From: an uncultured Lachnoclostridium sp. | Lineage (GTDB): Bacteria > Bacillota > Clostridia > Lachnospirales > Lachnospiraceae | NCBI GenBank assembly: GCA_946499505.1 | Contig: CAMMSL010000001.1 | Coordinates: forward strand, 1 to 64,000 | Reading direction: 5' to 3' | Length of the DNA stretch: 64,000 nucleotides | Shown: positions 8,871-16,154 of the stretch, piece after piece | How positions within the stretch are numbered: position 1 is the stretch's first letter | Layout: each line of letters opens with the position of its first letter | Program-made: the position numbers and the translations under genes | The notes under the pieces: generated by a model | What the model was told of the DNA's origin: nothing | What the model saw: the letters and a program-made list of their open reading frames with translations, nothing else | Database searches by the model: none

Positions 8871-9374
8871 TCACGCCTTGTTCCCGCTCTCCGTTTCCAC
8901 ATGGCTTGCAATAAAGCTCTGCATCTCCGAAGCAGGAATGCCCAGGGCAAAAGCAAATTCACTGTACAGTGCATGTTCAAGAAGCATCTGATACTTTCGG
9001 TCAAGACTCGTAACACTTCCTCTGCTCTTCGTCCTTTTGTAGGTCGTTTTCAGAACTTTCACCCAGTTTTCCGGGCAGAAATCAGAAATACATTCCTTGT
9101 ATTCCTGCTCACGGAACTTTTCATTTTTCACCTGGAGCACTTCAATCTGTGGCATCCGCCTGATAAGATCAAGCGCCTCGTCCCGGCTCACCGGGCGCCG
9201 GATATTTGTCTCGTCATCCGCCGGAACATACGCCTTATCCCCTGCATCTTCCACAGACTGAAGTGTATAGTACTGTTTGCTGTTGTCCACAAAAGAAAAA
9301 TCAAGCGTTCCAATATCTTCCACCTTATACAGGCCCCTGCACTTATAGACTACCGCATCTCCTCTGCTGAGCAT
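8871..9374 (-). CDS. CarD-like / CdnL-type transcription factor
   Basis: The 167-residue protein begins MLSRGDAVVYKCRGLYKVED, the start of the RNA polymerase-interacting domain shared by CarD, CdnL and Mfd. A helical C-terminal part follows (about residues 80-165). Such proteins bind the RNAP beta subunit and steady open complexes at some promoters, rRNA promoters among them. The start is chosen for the AAGGAGG site 7 bp upstream; in-frame sequence to 9452 has none. It has its own promoter (9489-9517). Confidence 0.82.
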   Translation of the reverse strand: MLSRGDAVVYKCRGLYKVEDIGTLDFSFVDNSKQYYTLQSVEDAGDKAYVPADDETNIRRPVSRDEALDLIRRMPQIEVLQVKNEKFREQEYKECISDFCPENWVKVLKTTYKRTKSRGSVTSLDRKYQMLLEHALYSEFAFALGIPASEMQSFIASHVETESGNKA

Positions 9375-9488
9375 CCAATTCCTCCTTCTTCTTGTATTAC
9401 ATGTAAGTTTTGCCGTTTTCCTCAAAGTATAGTCAAAGAAAGACCGATACAACGCTGTAACGGCCTTTCAATGGTCTCACTATGATAT

Positions 9489-9517
9489 ATTTTAACACAA
9501 TTTTATCATTTATGTAA
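9489..9517 (-). promoter_or_regulatory. Promoter of the CarD-like gene
   Basis: On the minus strand TTACAT (9512-9517) is followed after 17 bp by TAAAAT (9489-9494), 115 bp before the CarD-like start codon. Confidence 0.55.
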
Positions 9518-9611
9518 GACTTTTCGCTATAAGTTCTTGATTTTTATTAATCTTCCTTGTCGTCCCCGACAAGATTTCCGGAGGTTGGTGTATGCTACCT
9601 GCAGGTAATAA

Positions 9612-9818
9612 TCAGTTCTCGTTCTCTGCGTTTAAGAACATCCAGATCAGAGCTGCGATCGCCGCGCCGACAAGCGGTCCTACAATAAATATCCATGCCT
9701 GAGAGAGTGCTTCGCCGCCTGCAAGAAGTGCCGGTCCGAGACTTCTCGCCTGATTTACGCCCGTGCCTGTCAGCGGGATACCGATGATATGAACGAATGC
9801 AAGCAAAATGTCAACCAT
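9612..9818 (-). pseudogene. Aquaporin (MIP family) C-terminal remnant
   Basis: The 68 residues match only the last quarter of an aquaporin: helix 5, [20 protein letters not shown] with the second pore loop, and the last membrane helix. A whole aquaporin has about 230 residues and two NPA loops. Here the first half and loop are gone, and the remaining loop reads NQA instead of NPA. No clear ribosome site precedes the ATG. Upstream sequence (9819-9898) shows no further match. It is most likely a decayed gene. Confidence 0.75.
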
Positions 9819-9898
9819 TACACTTCGCTCACTTTTTTACAGCTTATTCTTTAAAATCATAAATTTCTCTTGCAAATCGTATTCCAGAACCGACAAAT

Positions 9899-10279
9899 TC
9901 ATCCAAACAAAATATTTACACAAGACGGCAACACCGCCCCGATCATCATCAGCACAGCTGCGATCAGTGAAATGATCCGCATAACACGGAACCTTTTATC
10001 CGAGGAGCGGTCAGGAATGTCTGCATCTCCCGCAGCCGTTCCATCTTCAAGAGGAACGGTCAGAGCCTCGATAATCTCTTTTGCCCTGTCCGCGTCCTTT
10101 TCATTCACATAAATGTCATTTCCGAATATTGATGTCCCCATGTAAATATTCATATAATCTCCGCTGCCCTTAGACTCAGAATAAGCCGGAATCCCACGGT
10201 CATTGAGCGTCTCCGTGATCATGTCCGCGTCCACGCGGTCGGCACATGAATAAATTTTTACAGGTTTCATTCCTTCCAT
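9899..10279 (-). CDS. DUF2007-like protein with a C-terminal membrane helix
   Basis: The 126-residue protein starts MEGMKPVKIYSCADRVDADM. Residues 5-72 look like the small alpha/beta DUF2007 domain (a GlnB-like fold, ligand unknown), which often starts with a short strand and a helix that 'spans' a deletion of homologous residues. A charged linker (about 75-97) and one hydrophobic helix (about 100-118) follow, so it is probably anchored in the membrane. GGGGGA precedes the start; a second ATG 9 bp on is also possible. Neighbours give no clue to its role. Confidence 0.65.
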   Translation of the reverse strand: MEGMKPVKIYSCADRVDADMITETLNDRGIPAYSESKGSGDYMNIYMGTSIFGNDIYVNEKDADRAKEIIEALTVPLEDGTAAGDADIPDRSSDKRFRVMRIISLIAAVLMMIGAVLPSCVNILFG

Positions 10280-10356
10280 AATTATCCCCCTTATACGCGT
10301 TTACTGATCTCATTGTACTTTCTCCCTGAAAATTAGTAAAGACGTAAAACATTTTG

Positions 10357-10370
10357 GTTGTTAATACAAC
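10357..10370. promoter_or_regulatory. Inverted repeat GTTGT-N4-ACAAC before the ferredoxin gene
   Basis: A perfect 5-bp inverted repeat with a 4-bp centre lies 61 bp before the ferredoxin start. Size and form resemble binding sites of CRP/FNR-family regulators, which often control redox genes, but no regulator of that family is encoded in the window. Confidence 0.35.
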
Positions 10371-10430
10371 AGATTTTAAAAATAGACTATTGTATTCTAA
10401 ATACAGAAAAATGAAAGGAAGTTGATTTTA

Positions 10431-11150
10431 ATGATCCGTAGAATTATTCAGATAAACGAAGAAAAATGCAACGGCTGCGGCGCCTGTGCTTCAGCCTGTC
10501 ACGAAGGTGCCATCGGCATGGTAAACGGAAAAGCCCGGCTGCTGCGGGATGATTACTGCGACGGACTGGGCGACTGTTTGCCGGCCTGCCCCACCGGCGC
10601 CATTACTTTTGTAGAGCGTGAGGCTGCGGCATATGATGAAAAAGCCGTGAAGGAAAATATGAAGAAGAATGCGGAGACAGGTGCGCAGAACACAGTTCAG
10701 CATACCGGCTGTCCCGGCAGCCGGATGCAGCGATTTGAACGTACTGACCATGCTTCAAATGCACTGCCGTCTGTAGAGCACGCCGCTTCTCAATTAGGAC
10801 AGTGGCCCTGCCAGATTAAATTAGTTCCTGTCAATGCGCCTTATTTTGACGGAGCAAAGCTGTTGATCGCCGCCGACTGTACAGCTTTTGCCTACGCGAA
10901 TCTTCATCAAGAATTTATGAAGGGGAAAATCACACTGATCGGCTGTCCCAAACTGGATAGTATCGACTACAGCGAAAAGCTGACTCAGATAATCAAAAAT
11001 AACGATATTAAAAGCGTGACCATTGTACGCATGGAAGTTCCCTGCTGCGGCGGGTTAGAGGCAGCAGCAAAAACTGCTCTGCAGAACAGCGGGATATTTA
11101 TCCCGTGGCAGGTGGTCACCATCTCTATAGACGGAGATATCCTGGATTAA
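10431..11150 (+). CDS. 4Fe-4S ferredoxin-type protein
   Basis: The 239-residue protein has two cysteine clusters near the N terminus: CNGCGACASACHEGA (residues 13-27) and CDGLGDCLPACPTGA (residues 43-57), enough for two [4Fe-4S] clusters, the second with an altered spacing. The rest (about 110-239) is a conserved domain with further cysteines (DCTAFAYANLH, GCPKLD, VPCCGG). Related proteins are often found near hydroxylamine reductase or CRP-type regulators in anaerobes. The ATG at 10431 is 9 bp after AAAGGAAG. It is convergent with the merR gene. Confidence 0.8.
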   Translation: MIRRIIQINEEKCNGCGACASACHEGAIGMVNGKARLLRDDYCDGLGDCLPACPTGAITFVEREAAAYDEKAVKENMKKNAETGAQNTVQHTGCPGSRMQRFERTDHASNALPSVEHAASQLGQWPCQIKLVPVNAPYFDGAKLLIAADCTAFAYANLHQEFMKGKITLIGCPKLDSIDYSEKLTQIIKNNDIKSVTIVRMEVPCCGGLEAAAKTALQNSGIFIPWQVVTISIDGDILD

Positions 11151-11172
11151 TCCTGACTTCCCGGATATATCG

Positions 11173-11211
11173 ATGCCCGGGTACTGTCTCGATGATTCAG
11201 CGCCCGGGCAT
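11173..11211. terminator. Hairpin between convergent genes
   Basis: A 9-bp perfect stem ATGCCCGGG/CCCGGGCAT with a 21-nt loop lies between the stop of the ferredoxin gene and the end of the merR gene. T-rich sequence follows on the plus strand, so it probably ends the ferredoxin transcript. Confidence 0.55.
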
Positions 11212-11231
11212 TGTATTTCATATGTTTTTGT

Positions 11232-11522
11232 TTATTTATCCTGACAGTTTTCTTCGATTTCTCCGTCCTGTTCCAGGAGTTTTTTTATTTCGGGAATCGT
11301 CATTTTCCTGTCCCGCAATTGTCTGATATAAGTAATCCGCTCTATGCTTTCTACCCTGCGGTACCGTCTCGTCAGGTTCTCCTCCGCCTGTTCGAATGGC
11401 AGCATGCCTTCTTCGGTATAAAACTTCAACGTACTGTACCGCACCCCGGTCAGTCTCACCAGTTCTCCGATGGTTACATATTCCGAATGTTCAATTGTCT
11501 CCATACTTCTCTGTCTCGACAT
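11232..11522 (-). CDS. Small MerR-family transcriptional regulator
   Basis: The 96-residue protein has a MerR helix-turn-helix, YVTIGELVRLTGVRYSTLKF, then a wing (YTEEGMLPF...RYRRVE) and the start of a dimerisation helix. There is no effector domain. The ATG at 11522 follows AAGGTG; a GTG 9 bp upstream is the alternative. It follows the unknown 300-residue gene by 18 bp and is probably its partner in one operon. Repeats and a palindrome at the promoter of that operon (12503-12544) are possible binding sites. Confidence 0.82.
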   Translation of the reverse strand: MSRQRSMETIEHSEYVTIGELVRLTGVRYSTLKFYTEEGMLPFEQAEENLTRRYRRVESIERITYIRQLRDRKMTIPEIKKLLEQDGEIEENCQDK

Positions 11523-11540
11523 CAGGCTCACCTTTTCTTC

Positions 11541-12443
11541 TTACCAGTATACCGGGACCAGATTAGCCCCCTGAATCGGCACTTTATACGCTCGTTTCGT
11601 CATAGGGAATATGCGGTAATAAGCATTATCAACTTTTAACAGCGTCTCGCTTCCTGACTTAACCTCTTCAACATAATGCCCCATCTTTGTCAGATGTTCC
11701 ATCACTGCCATCCTGCGTTCTTTTACATTCGTTCCGAGGATCACGAAGTCTATGAAAATTGATTTCCGCCGTTCCAGATACGGAAAAAGCAGATTCACGC
11801 CTTCCAAATAAGGATTTTTAAACAAGTTATGCTTTGCTCTCAGGAAACGCCCCGCAAAACTTTCAACCGCGCTGTGAAATTCTGCCTGCCACAGGGCACG
11901 GAAGTTCTCATCCTCTGAAGCTGCCTCTGTCATCCTCGCCTGTACTTTCTCCTGCTCCGACACCGAAAACAGATCATGAATGCAGCCGCTCTCACGGAAA
12001 AGCCACAGCAAGACAGCGCACTCTGCGGTTACAGGTCCGTCTTCCAGAATCTCAGCCCGGATTCCCTCCCTGACTCCCAGATAAGTGTTTTCTTCACTGC
12101 GGTATGCCTTCAGTTCTACCCCGGCGGTATAGTAATCCATATCACAGCCAAGAATATCGGGAACCACTTCCATCACTCCGTCCGCTTCCAGCATATCAGC
12201 CATTTCTTTTTCCAGCTGCTTTGCCTCTTTTTTCTTAAGACTTTTTGCCGCCTCCACAGCCTTGTTCACACCGGAAATAAAATCTGGAGTCTCACACTCT
12301 TCATCTGTATCGATAACTTCTTCCAATACTTTCGCCGCCGCAATCCCGCGTACTGCAGCGCTCTTTGACAGGGAAGGATGCAGGCTTTCCTGCCCGTCCA
12401 GCGCAATGATCGCATACTGTTGAGATAAAACTAAATCCTTCAT
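11541..12443 (-). CDS. Uncharacterised 300-residue protein, cotranscribed with a MerR regulator
   Basis: The N-terminal half is helical and acidic (MKDLVLSQQYAIIALDGQES, then Lys/Glu-rich helices at about 60-90). The C-terminal part (about 215-300) contains FPYLERRKSIFIDFVILGTN and ends with a basic beta segment. There is no signal peptide or membrane helix, so it is probably cytosolic. The start resembles GPP34-like helical proteins faintly, which I do not trust as an assignment. An own promoter is visible at 12539-12567, and the merR gene follows. Confidence 0.7.
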   Translation of the reverse strand: MKDLVLSQQYAIIALDGQESLHPSLSKSAAVRGIAAAKVLEEVIDTDEECETPDFISGVNKAVEAAKSLKKKEAKQLEKEMADMLEADGVMEVVPDILGCDMDYYTAGVELKAYRSEENTYLGVREGIRAEILEDGPVTAECAVLLWLFRESGCIHDLFSVSEQEKVQARMTEAASEDENFRALWQAEFHSAVESFAGRFLRAKHNLFKNPYLEGVNLLFPYLERRKSIFIDFVILGTNVKERRMAVMEHLTKMGHYVEEVKSGSETLLKVDNAYYRIFPMTKRAYKVPIQGANLVPVYW

Positions 12444-12502
12444 AATCGTACCCTCCTCTCGTTTATGCAGCTATCCGATTCCATCAGTTATACCTGCTGC
12501 AA

Positions 12503-12530
12503 ATTACTTGCTACTTATTACTTACTACTT
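12503..12530. repeat. Four tandem 7-bp repeats in the merR-operon leader
   Basis: On the minus strand four heptamers AAGTAGT, AAGTAAT, AAGTAGC, AAGTAAT follow without gap, directly downstream of the -10 box. They begin where a 15-bp near-palindrome (12530-12544) ends. The position suits regulator binding that blocks transcription start. Confidence 0.55.
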
Positions 12531-12538
12531 ATGATTTA

Positions 12539-12567
12539 ATCATACACTGGGAAGGCAGTTTTTTCAA
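12539..12567 (-). promoter_or_regulatory. Promoter of the unknown gene-merR operon
   Basis: On the minus strand TTGAAA (12562-12567) is followed after 17 bp by TATGAT (12539-12544). The -10 box is part of the near-palindrome TATGATTTAATCATA at 12530-12544. Confidence 0.6.
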
Positions 12568-12612
12568 TAGAATATAGGAAAAATTTATTGCATATTCTTC
12601 GTCTCCTGTGAG

Positions 12613-13407
12613 CTACAGTAAATATCTGTAAACAAGTCTTTCTATCGTTCTGGTGTTCAGGACAATTTTCCCTGTCTCAAATGTAAGTATCAGACGCTCT
12701 CCAGGATAAATGCCATTTCCTTCATATGCCTGTATTTTTCTTACTGCATTCTGCGCATATACCGGGTCATCCATTCTGCCGTCATGTTCCCAGTAAATTT
12801 CCTGTTTTGTCTTTCTGGAAAGGAAAGTGAAATCCGGATGAACTGTGCCAAAACGTTCTAAATGCAAGGGACATTCATATTTGTATATAATTCCGTTCCG
12901 GTAAAAATAGTCCGCAAGGATTTTTTCTGATTTTGAGCGCACGCGCTCCCCCTTCTCGGTTAATATAACAGGCATATCTTCCTGAAATTCTTTTCTCTTG
13001 TAATCCTCAGCAGCCCACTTGCTCAATTGCCGTTCCCAGACAGGTTCAACCGGCTTAATCAGCTTTTGTCTTTCAGGATGTTCAGCCAGGAAAATTTTTT
13101 CAATTTCTTCCTCGTCATAATCTTTTGTAATTCTTCTGATCTGGGACAACCTTTTTTCAGCAAGTTTCATTATCTTTTCATCGTAAGATTTCTGTGCAAG
13201 CCTGTACGCCAGTTTCTCCTTCTCTTTCGGAAGATATTCCCCGTTTTTTCTCCCTCCCGGCACGCAGTAATAATACTGAACACATTTGTTACTGCTGGAC
13301 AGACGCAGCTTCCCCTGCGGAGCATCTTTCAATTGTTCTGAAGTCTTCTGAATTATCTTCTCCAGTCTGTCCTGCTCCTGTAATAACATCTCTCTAAGAC
13401 CTGCCAT
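12613..13407 (-). CDS. Putative PD-(D/E)XK nuclease-fold protein
   Basis: The 264-residue protein has a coiled-coil-prone N-terminal half (about 1-110, rich in Lys, Glu and Gln). The C-terminal part has RSKSEKILADYF (about 155), then VHPDFTFL and EIYWEHDG (about 195-215), an arrangement that fits a PD-(D/E)XK nuclease core (E, D, E-x-H). Substrate and role are unknown. An AAAGGAAA site precedes the ATG. It is monocistronic by its surroundings, and the five-unit dyad array (13519-13764) lies 112 bp upstream of its start. Confidence 0.65.
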   Translation of the reverse strand: MAGLREMLLQEQDRLEKIIQKTSEQLKDAPQGKLRLSSSNKCVQYYYCVPGGRKNGEYLPKEKEKLAYRLAQKSYDEKIMKLAEKRLSQIRRITKDYDEEEIEKIFLAEHPERQKLIKPVEPVWERQLSKWAAEDYKRKEFQEDMPVILTEKGERVRSKSEKILADYFYRNGIIYKYECPLHLERFGTVHPDFTFLSRKTKQEIYWEHDGRMDDPVYAQNAVRKIQAYEGNGIYPGERLILTFETGKIVLNTRTIERLVYRYLL

Positions 13408-13518
13408 ATGATTTTCCTTTCTTTTCTGTATAAAACATGTCTGAAACGACAGACACTCCTGTTATAGAGTAACTTGAAAGTAACTTGGAATAATAATTTC
13501 TGGAATTTATACTGATTT

Positions 13519-13764
13519 ACGGTTATGAATTGCTTTATAGACTGTAAAACCGTAGTCTTTTCTTGTCTTATACGGTTAAATCAGGATTTTTAGTATCCGA
13601 ACCGTATCCTCGTCACGATTCTTACGGTTAAATTTGGAGTTTCTGATATCTAAACCGTACTCCTACCACGATCCTTACGGTTGAAATTCGACTTTCTAGT
13701 ATCTGAACCGTACTCTCGCCAGGATTTTTACGGTTAAGAATTGTTTTTTTGGTTATAGAACCGT
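13519..13764. repeat. Five-unit array of ACGGTT...AACCGT dyads, 52-53 bp period
   Basis: Five copies of ACGGTT-N(22-23)-AACCGT start at 13519, 13572, 13624, 13677 and 13730. All ten half-sites are identical, whereas the sequence inside the dyads varies. The 18-bp spacers between dyads are also related in four units (for example ATCCTCGTCACGATTCTT and ACTCCTACCACGATCCTT). The period equals five helical turns, so all dyads face the same side. The array fills the gap between the rpsI terminator and the nuclease-like gene. No coding sequence is seen in 13408-13899. Confidence 0.85.
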
Positions 13765-13833
13765 TCCGGCAGTTCATCTGTTACTAAAAGCCAAAACTGC
13801 CTGCTTATGAATGAAATGATTTCAGATTTATTT

Positions 13834-13864
13834 GAAAAATCCCGGAAGCCGAAACTCCCGGGAT
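13834..13864 (-). terminator. Intrinsic terminator after rpsI
   Basis: On the minus strand ATCCCGGGAG, loop, CTTCCGGGAT is followed by TTTTT, 36 bp after the rpsI stop codon. Confidence 0.85.
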
Positions 13865-13899
13865 AAGATTTCTTTTGATATTCTGCGTAAACGCTTTGA

Positions 13900-14292
13900 T
13901 TAACGTTTTGAGAACTGCGGAGCTCTACGAGCTGCTTTGAGACCGTATTTCTTACGCTCTTTCATTCTCGGGTCACGAGTCAGGAATCCTGCGCTCTTGA
14001 GTACCGGTCTGTAATCAGCGTCTGCCTCAAGGAGTGCTCTTGCGATACCGTGACGGATTGCTCCAGCCTGTCCTGTGTAACCGCCGCCTTTAACGTTTAC
14101 GATCACATCGAATTTGTCTGTTGTGCCTGTAGCCACGAGCGGCTGGCGAACAACAACTTTCAGTGTCTCAAGTCCGAGATACTCGTCGATGTCTCTTTTA
14201 TTGATTGTAATCTTACCTGTTCCAGGTACAAGATATACTCTTGCTACTGATTTTTTTCTTCTTCCTGTTCCGTAGTATTTTGCGTTAGCCAC
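13900..14292 (-). CDS. rpsI: 30S ribosomal protein S9
   Basis: S9 is a small-subunit protein whose basic C-terminal tail reaches the P-site tRNA. The 130-residue protein has the typical [15 protein letters not shown] start, [20 protein letters not shown] in the middle, and ends [17 protein letters not shown]. An AAAGGAGG site precedes the start. It follows rplM by 26 bp, the usual pairing. Confidence 0.99.
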   Translation of the reverse strand: MANAKYYGTGRRKKSVARVYLVPGTGKITINKRDIDEYLGLETLKVVVRQPLVATGTTDKFDVIVNVKGGGYTGQAGAIRHGIARALLEADADYRPVLKSAGFLTRDPRMKERKKYGLKAARRAPQFSKR

Positions 14293-14318
14293 TGTTATAT
14301 CCTCCTTTCAACCTCTAC

Positions 14319-14747
14319 CTAAAATGTCAGAACTTCCGGTTTCTGTGCCTGATGTGCATGATCCGGTCCAGCGTAAACGTGAAGTTTCTTGATCATGTCT
14401 CTTCCCATAGGTCCTTTCGGGAGCATTCCTTTAACAGCAAGCTCGATCACTTTCTCCGGTTTCTTAGCCATCATCTCTGCAAGTGTTGTCTCTTTCATTC
14501 CACCTACATATTCGGAGTGGTTGTAGTAGATCTTCTGCTGAAGTTTCTTACCTGTTACTTTTACTTTCTCAGCGTTTACAACGATCACATAATCGCCTGT
14601 ATCGATATGCGGTGTGTACTCCGGTTTGTTCTTTCCTCTGAGGACTTTAGCGACCTCAGATGCAAGACGTCCGAGTGTACATCCTTCAGCATCAACCACA
14701 TACCATTTTCTTTCAATCTTGTCAGGGTTAGCCATATAAGTTTTCAT
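14319..14747 (-). CDS. rplM: 50S ribosomal protein L13
   Basis: L13 is an early assembly protein of the large subunit. The 142-residue protein carries [38 protein letters not shown] and MLPKGPMGR, all hallmarks. It is the first gene of the rplM-rpsI operon and has a strong promoter and a leader of about 108 nt that may be an autoregulatory site. Confidence 0.99.
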   Translation of the reverse strand: MKTYMANPDKIERKWYVVDAEGCTLGRLASEVAKVLRGKNKPEYTPHIDTGDYVIVVNAEKVKVTGKKLQQKIYYNHSEYVGGMKETTLAEMMAKKPEKVIELAVKGMLPKGPMGRDMIKKLHVYAGPDHAHQAQKPEVLTF

Positions 14748-14759
14748 GGGTGTTCCTCC

Positions 14760-14856
14760 TATAAAATCATCAGATAACGTTTGCTTGTGTAGCTTATATA
14801 TTTGAAATCAGCATACTCCGGGGCTATGGCGCATACTGTTTCTCCTTTAGTCATGC
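14760..14856 (-). ncRNA. Possible L13 autoregulatory leader
   Basis: The untranslated leader of rplM contains a hairpin CAGTATGC...GTATGCTG (about 14811-14840; 8 pairs including two G-U) around a GC-rich loop. L13 leaders that bind the ribosomal protein are known in Bacillota. Placement fits, but I cannot match the consensus by eye. Confidence 0.35.
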
Positions 14857-14862
14857 TGTAAT

Positions 14863-14891
14863 ATTATAGTCCTCAGCCTTCTCTCTGTCAA
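14863..14891 (-). promoter_or_regulatory. Promoter of rplM-rpsI
   Basis: On the minus strand a perfect TTGACA (14886-14891) is followed after 17 bp by a perfect TATAAT (14863-14868), as expected for a ribosomal protein operon. Confidence 0.9.
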
Positions 14892-14924
14892 GATTTTTTT
14901 CATTTTCTTCTTAATGATGTGTTT

Positions 14925-15932
14925 TCATTTTCTTCTTTTAATAATGATCACGACCAGCGCTATGACTGCGGCAGCAGCTATGACTGTGACTACTCCCCAG
15001 ATCAGGACGGAATTGTCATCCCCTGTCTGCGGATTGACAGTCAGGGATCCGGCAGATGCTGTCAGCGACACACTGAGCGGATTCGAATATTTTTTTGTCA
15101 ACTCCAGCTTCTGCACCTTGGAAGTCATTTCCAGTGAAGCCGGAAGTTGGGGCTGCATTTTCTTTTCCATTACAACATAAATTCCTGAGTGATCTGTCTC
15201 AAATACCGCTTTTCCATTATTATATGTAAAAGAAAGTTCCGTCCTTACCGGAGTTTCTCCGTTCATGCTGATCTCACTGACCACAACTCTGCCAGTGTCA
15301 AACCCTGCCGGCACATCCAGTGATACCTCTACCGGGCTGTCCGGCTGAACCGGCTGCTGGGTTACAGGATCAATGACCGCCACTGTATAGATCCGGAACT
15401 GATCCGAACTAAGTGCCAGGAACTGGCTCAGACCAGAATAGAGCTCATCTGAACTGTCCATTAAGATTGTGAAAGCCATCGGGCCCGGTACGATCTCCGG
15501 TATTTCCCCCGGCCATGTGCTTTCCTGTCCGTCTCCTATCTGTCCTTCGTCTTTCTCCGGATCCTCCGCCTGCTGCCCGTCATGCTGACCGTCATCTGAC
15601 TGATCCGTCTGATTCGTCTGATCATCTTTCCCGATAACATCCTGACCGTTTCCGTCACTTTCCACATCGTCGGCATTATCTGAATCTTTCGTTTCTTTTT
15701 CTGTGCCTGTATCCTGAACTTCCATCGTCTGCACGGGCTTTTCGCCGCCGATCGTATCATCATCTGCAGCGGGATCCGGTTCTGCATCATCCCCGCTCTG
15801 CATACTGATTTCGGTATCGTCCTGTTCACTCTGCTCCTGTGCCCGTGCCTGTCCCGGCATCATCGCTGATATCAGCATTGCGGATAAAAGCAAAACTGTC
15901 ATCTTCTTTGTGATCATACTCCATTTTCTCAT
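14925..15932 (-). CDS. Secreted surface protein with NPQTG sorting signal
   Basis: The 335-residue protein has a signal peptide (residues 1-32, LLLSAMLISAMMPGQARA), then an acidic, low-complexity stretch of Asp, Gln, Glu and Ser (about 33-140), a folded region with beta character (about 150-290), and at the end NPQTGDD, a hydrophobic helix and KRRK. That end is a cell-wall sorting signal of the NPQTG kind, used by sortases of Clostridia and related to class B. No sortase is encoded in the window. The ATG at 15932 follows GGAGG. Function beyond surface display is unknown. Confidence 0.8.
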   Translation of the reverse strand: MRKWSMITKKMTVLLLSAMLISAMMPGQARAQEQSEQDDTEISMQSGDDAEPDPAADDDTIGGEKPVQTMEVQDTGTEKETKDSDNADDVESDGNGQDVIGKDDQTNQTDQSDDGQHDGQQAEDPEKDEGQIGDGQESTWPGEIPEIVPGPMAFTILMDSSDELYSGLSQFLALSSDQFRIYTVAVIDPVTQQPVQPDSPVEVSLDVPAGFDTGRVVVSEISMNGETPVRTELSFTYNNGKAVFETDHSGIYVVMEKKMQPQLPASLEMTSKVQKLELTKKYSNPLSVSLTASAGSLTVNPQTGDDNSVLIWGVVTVIAAAAVIALVVIIIKRRK

Positions 15933-16154
15933 GCCAGTTCCTCCATATATGAAATACAAACATCGAACATTAACCTTTATTTTTAGTATATCTTCCAGAC
16001 TTTGCGGTGTCAATTTACGATTCCATTTTACTTCTATTTCCTATAAAGATATGCTATAATAACTGAGTTATACACGGGCCGGACCGGCCATGCTGATCCA
16101 GCCTGCAAGATTATATAGAAAACGTAAACCAGCAGTAAAGGAAGGTGCTAATCT

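Noticed and set aside
9556-9573. CTTGTCG/CGACAAG hairpin as terminator of the aquaporin remnant
   Set aside because: The stem is good, but no T-run follows directly on the minus strand.
9592-9702. Short plus-strand frame starting after GGAGGTTGGTGT
   Set aside because: The ribosome-site match is good, but the frame runs antisense through the aquaporin remnant, and the product has no features.
13519-13764. CRISPR array
   Set aside because: Only the 6-bp ends of each unit are constant, the unit interiors and the 18-bp spacers both drift from a common ancestor, and there are no cas genes nearby.
16077-16089. GGCCGGACCGGCC palindrome before the GH13 gene as an operator
   Set aside because: The dyad is perfect apart from its centre, but it is a single GC-rich site without a second copy or a regulator nearby; it may be just a small leader hairpin.
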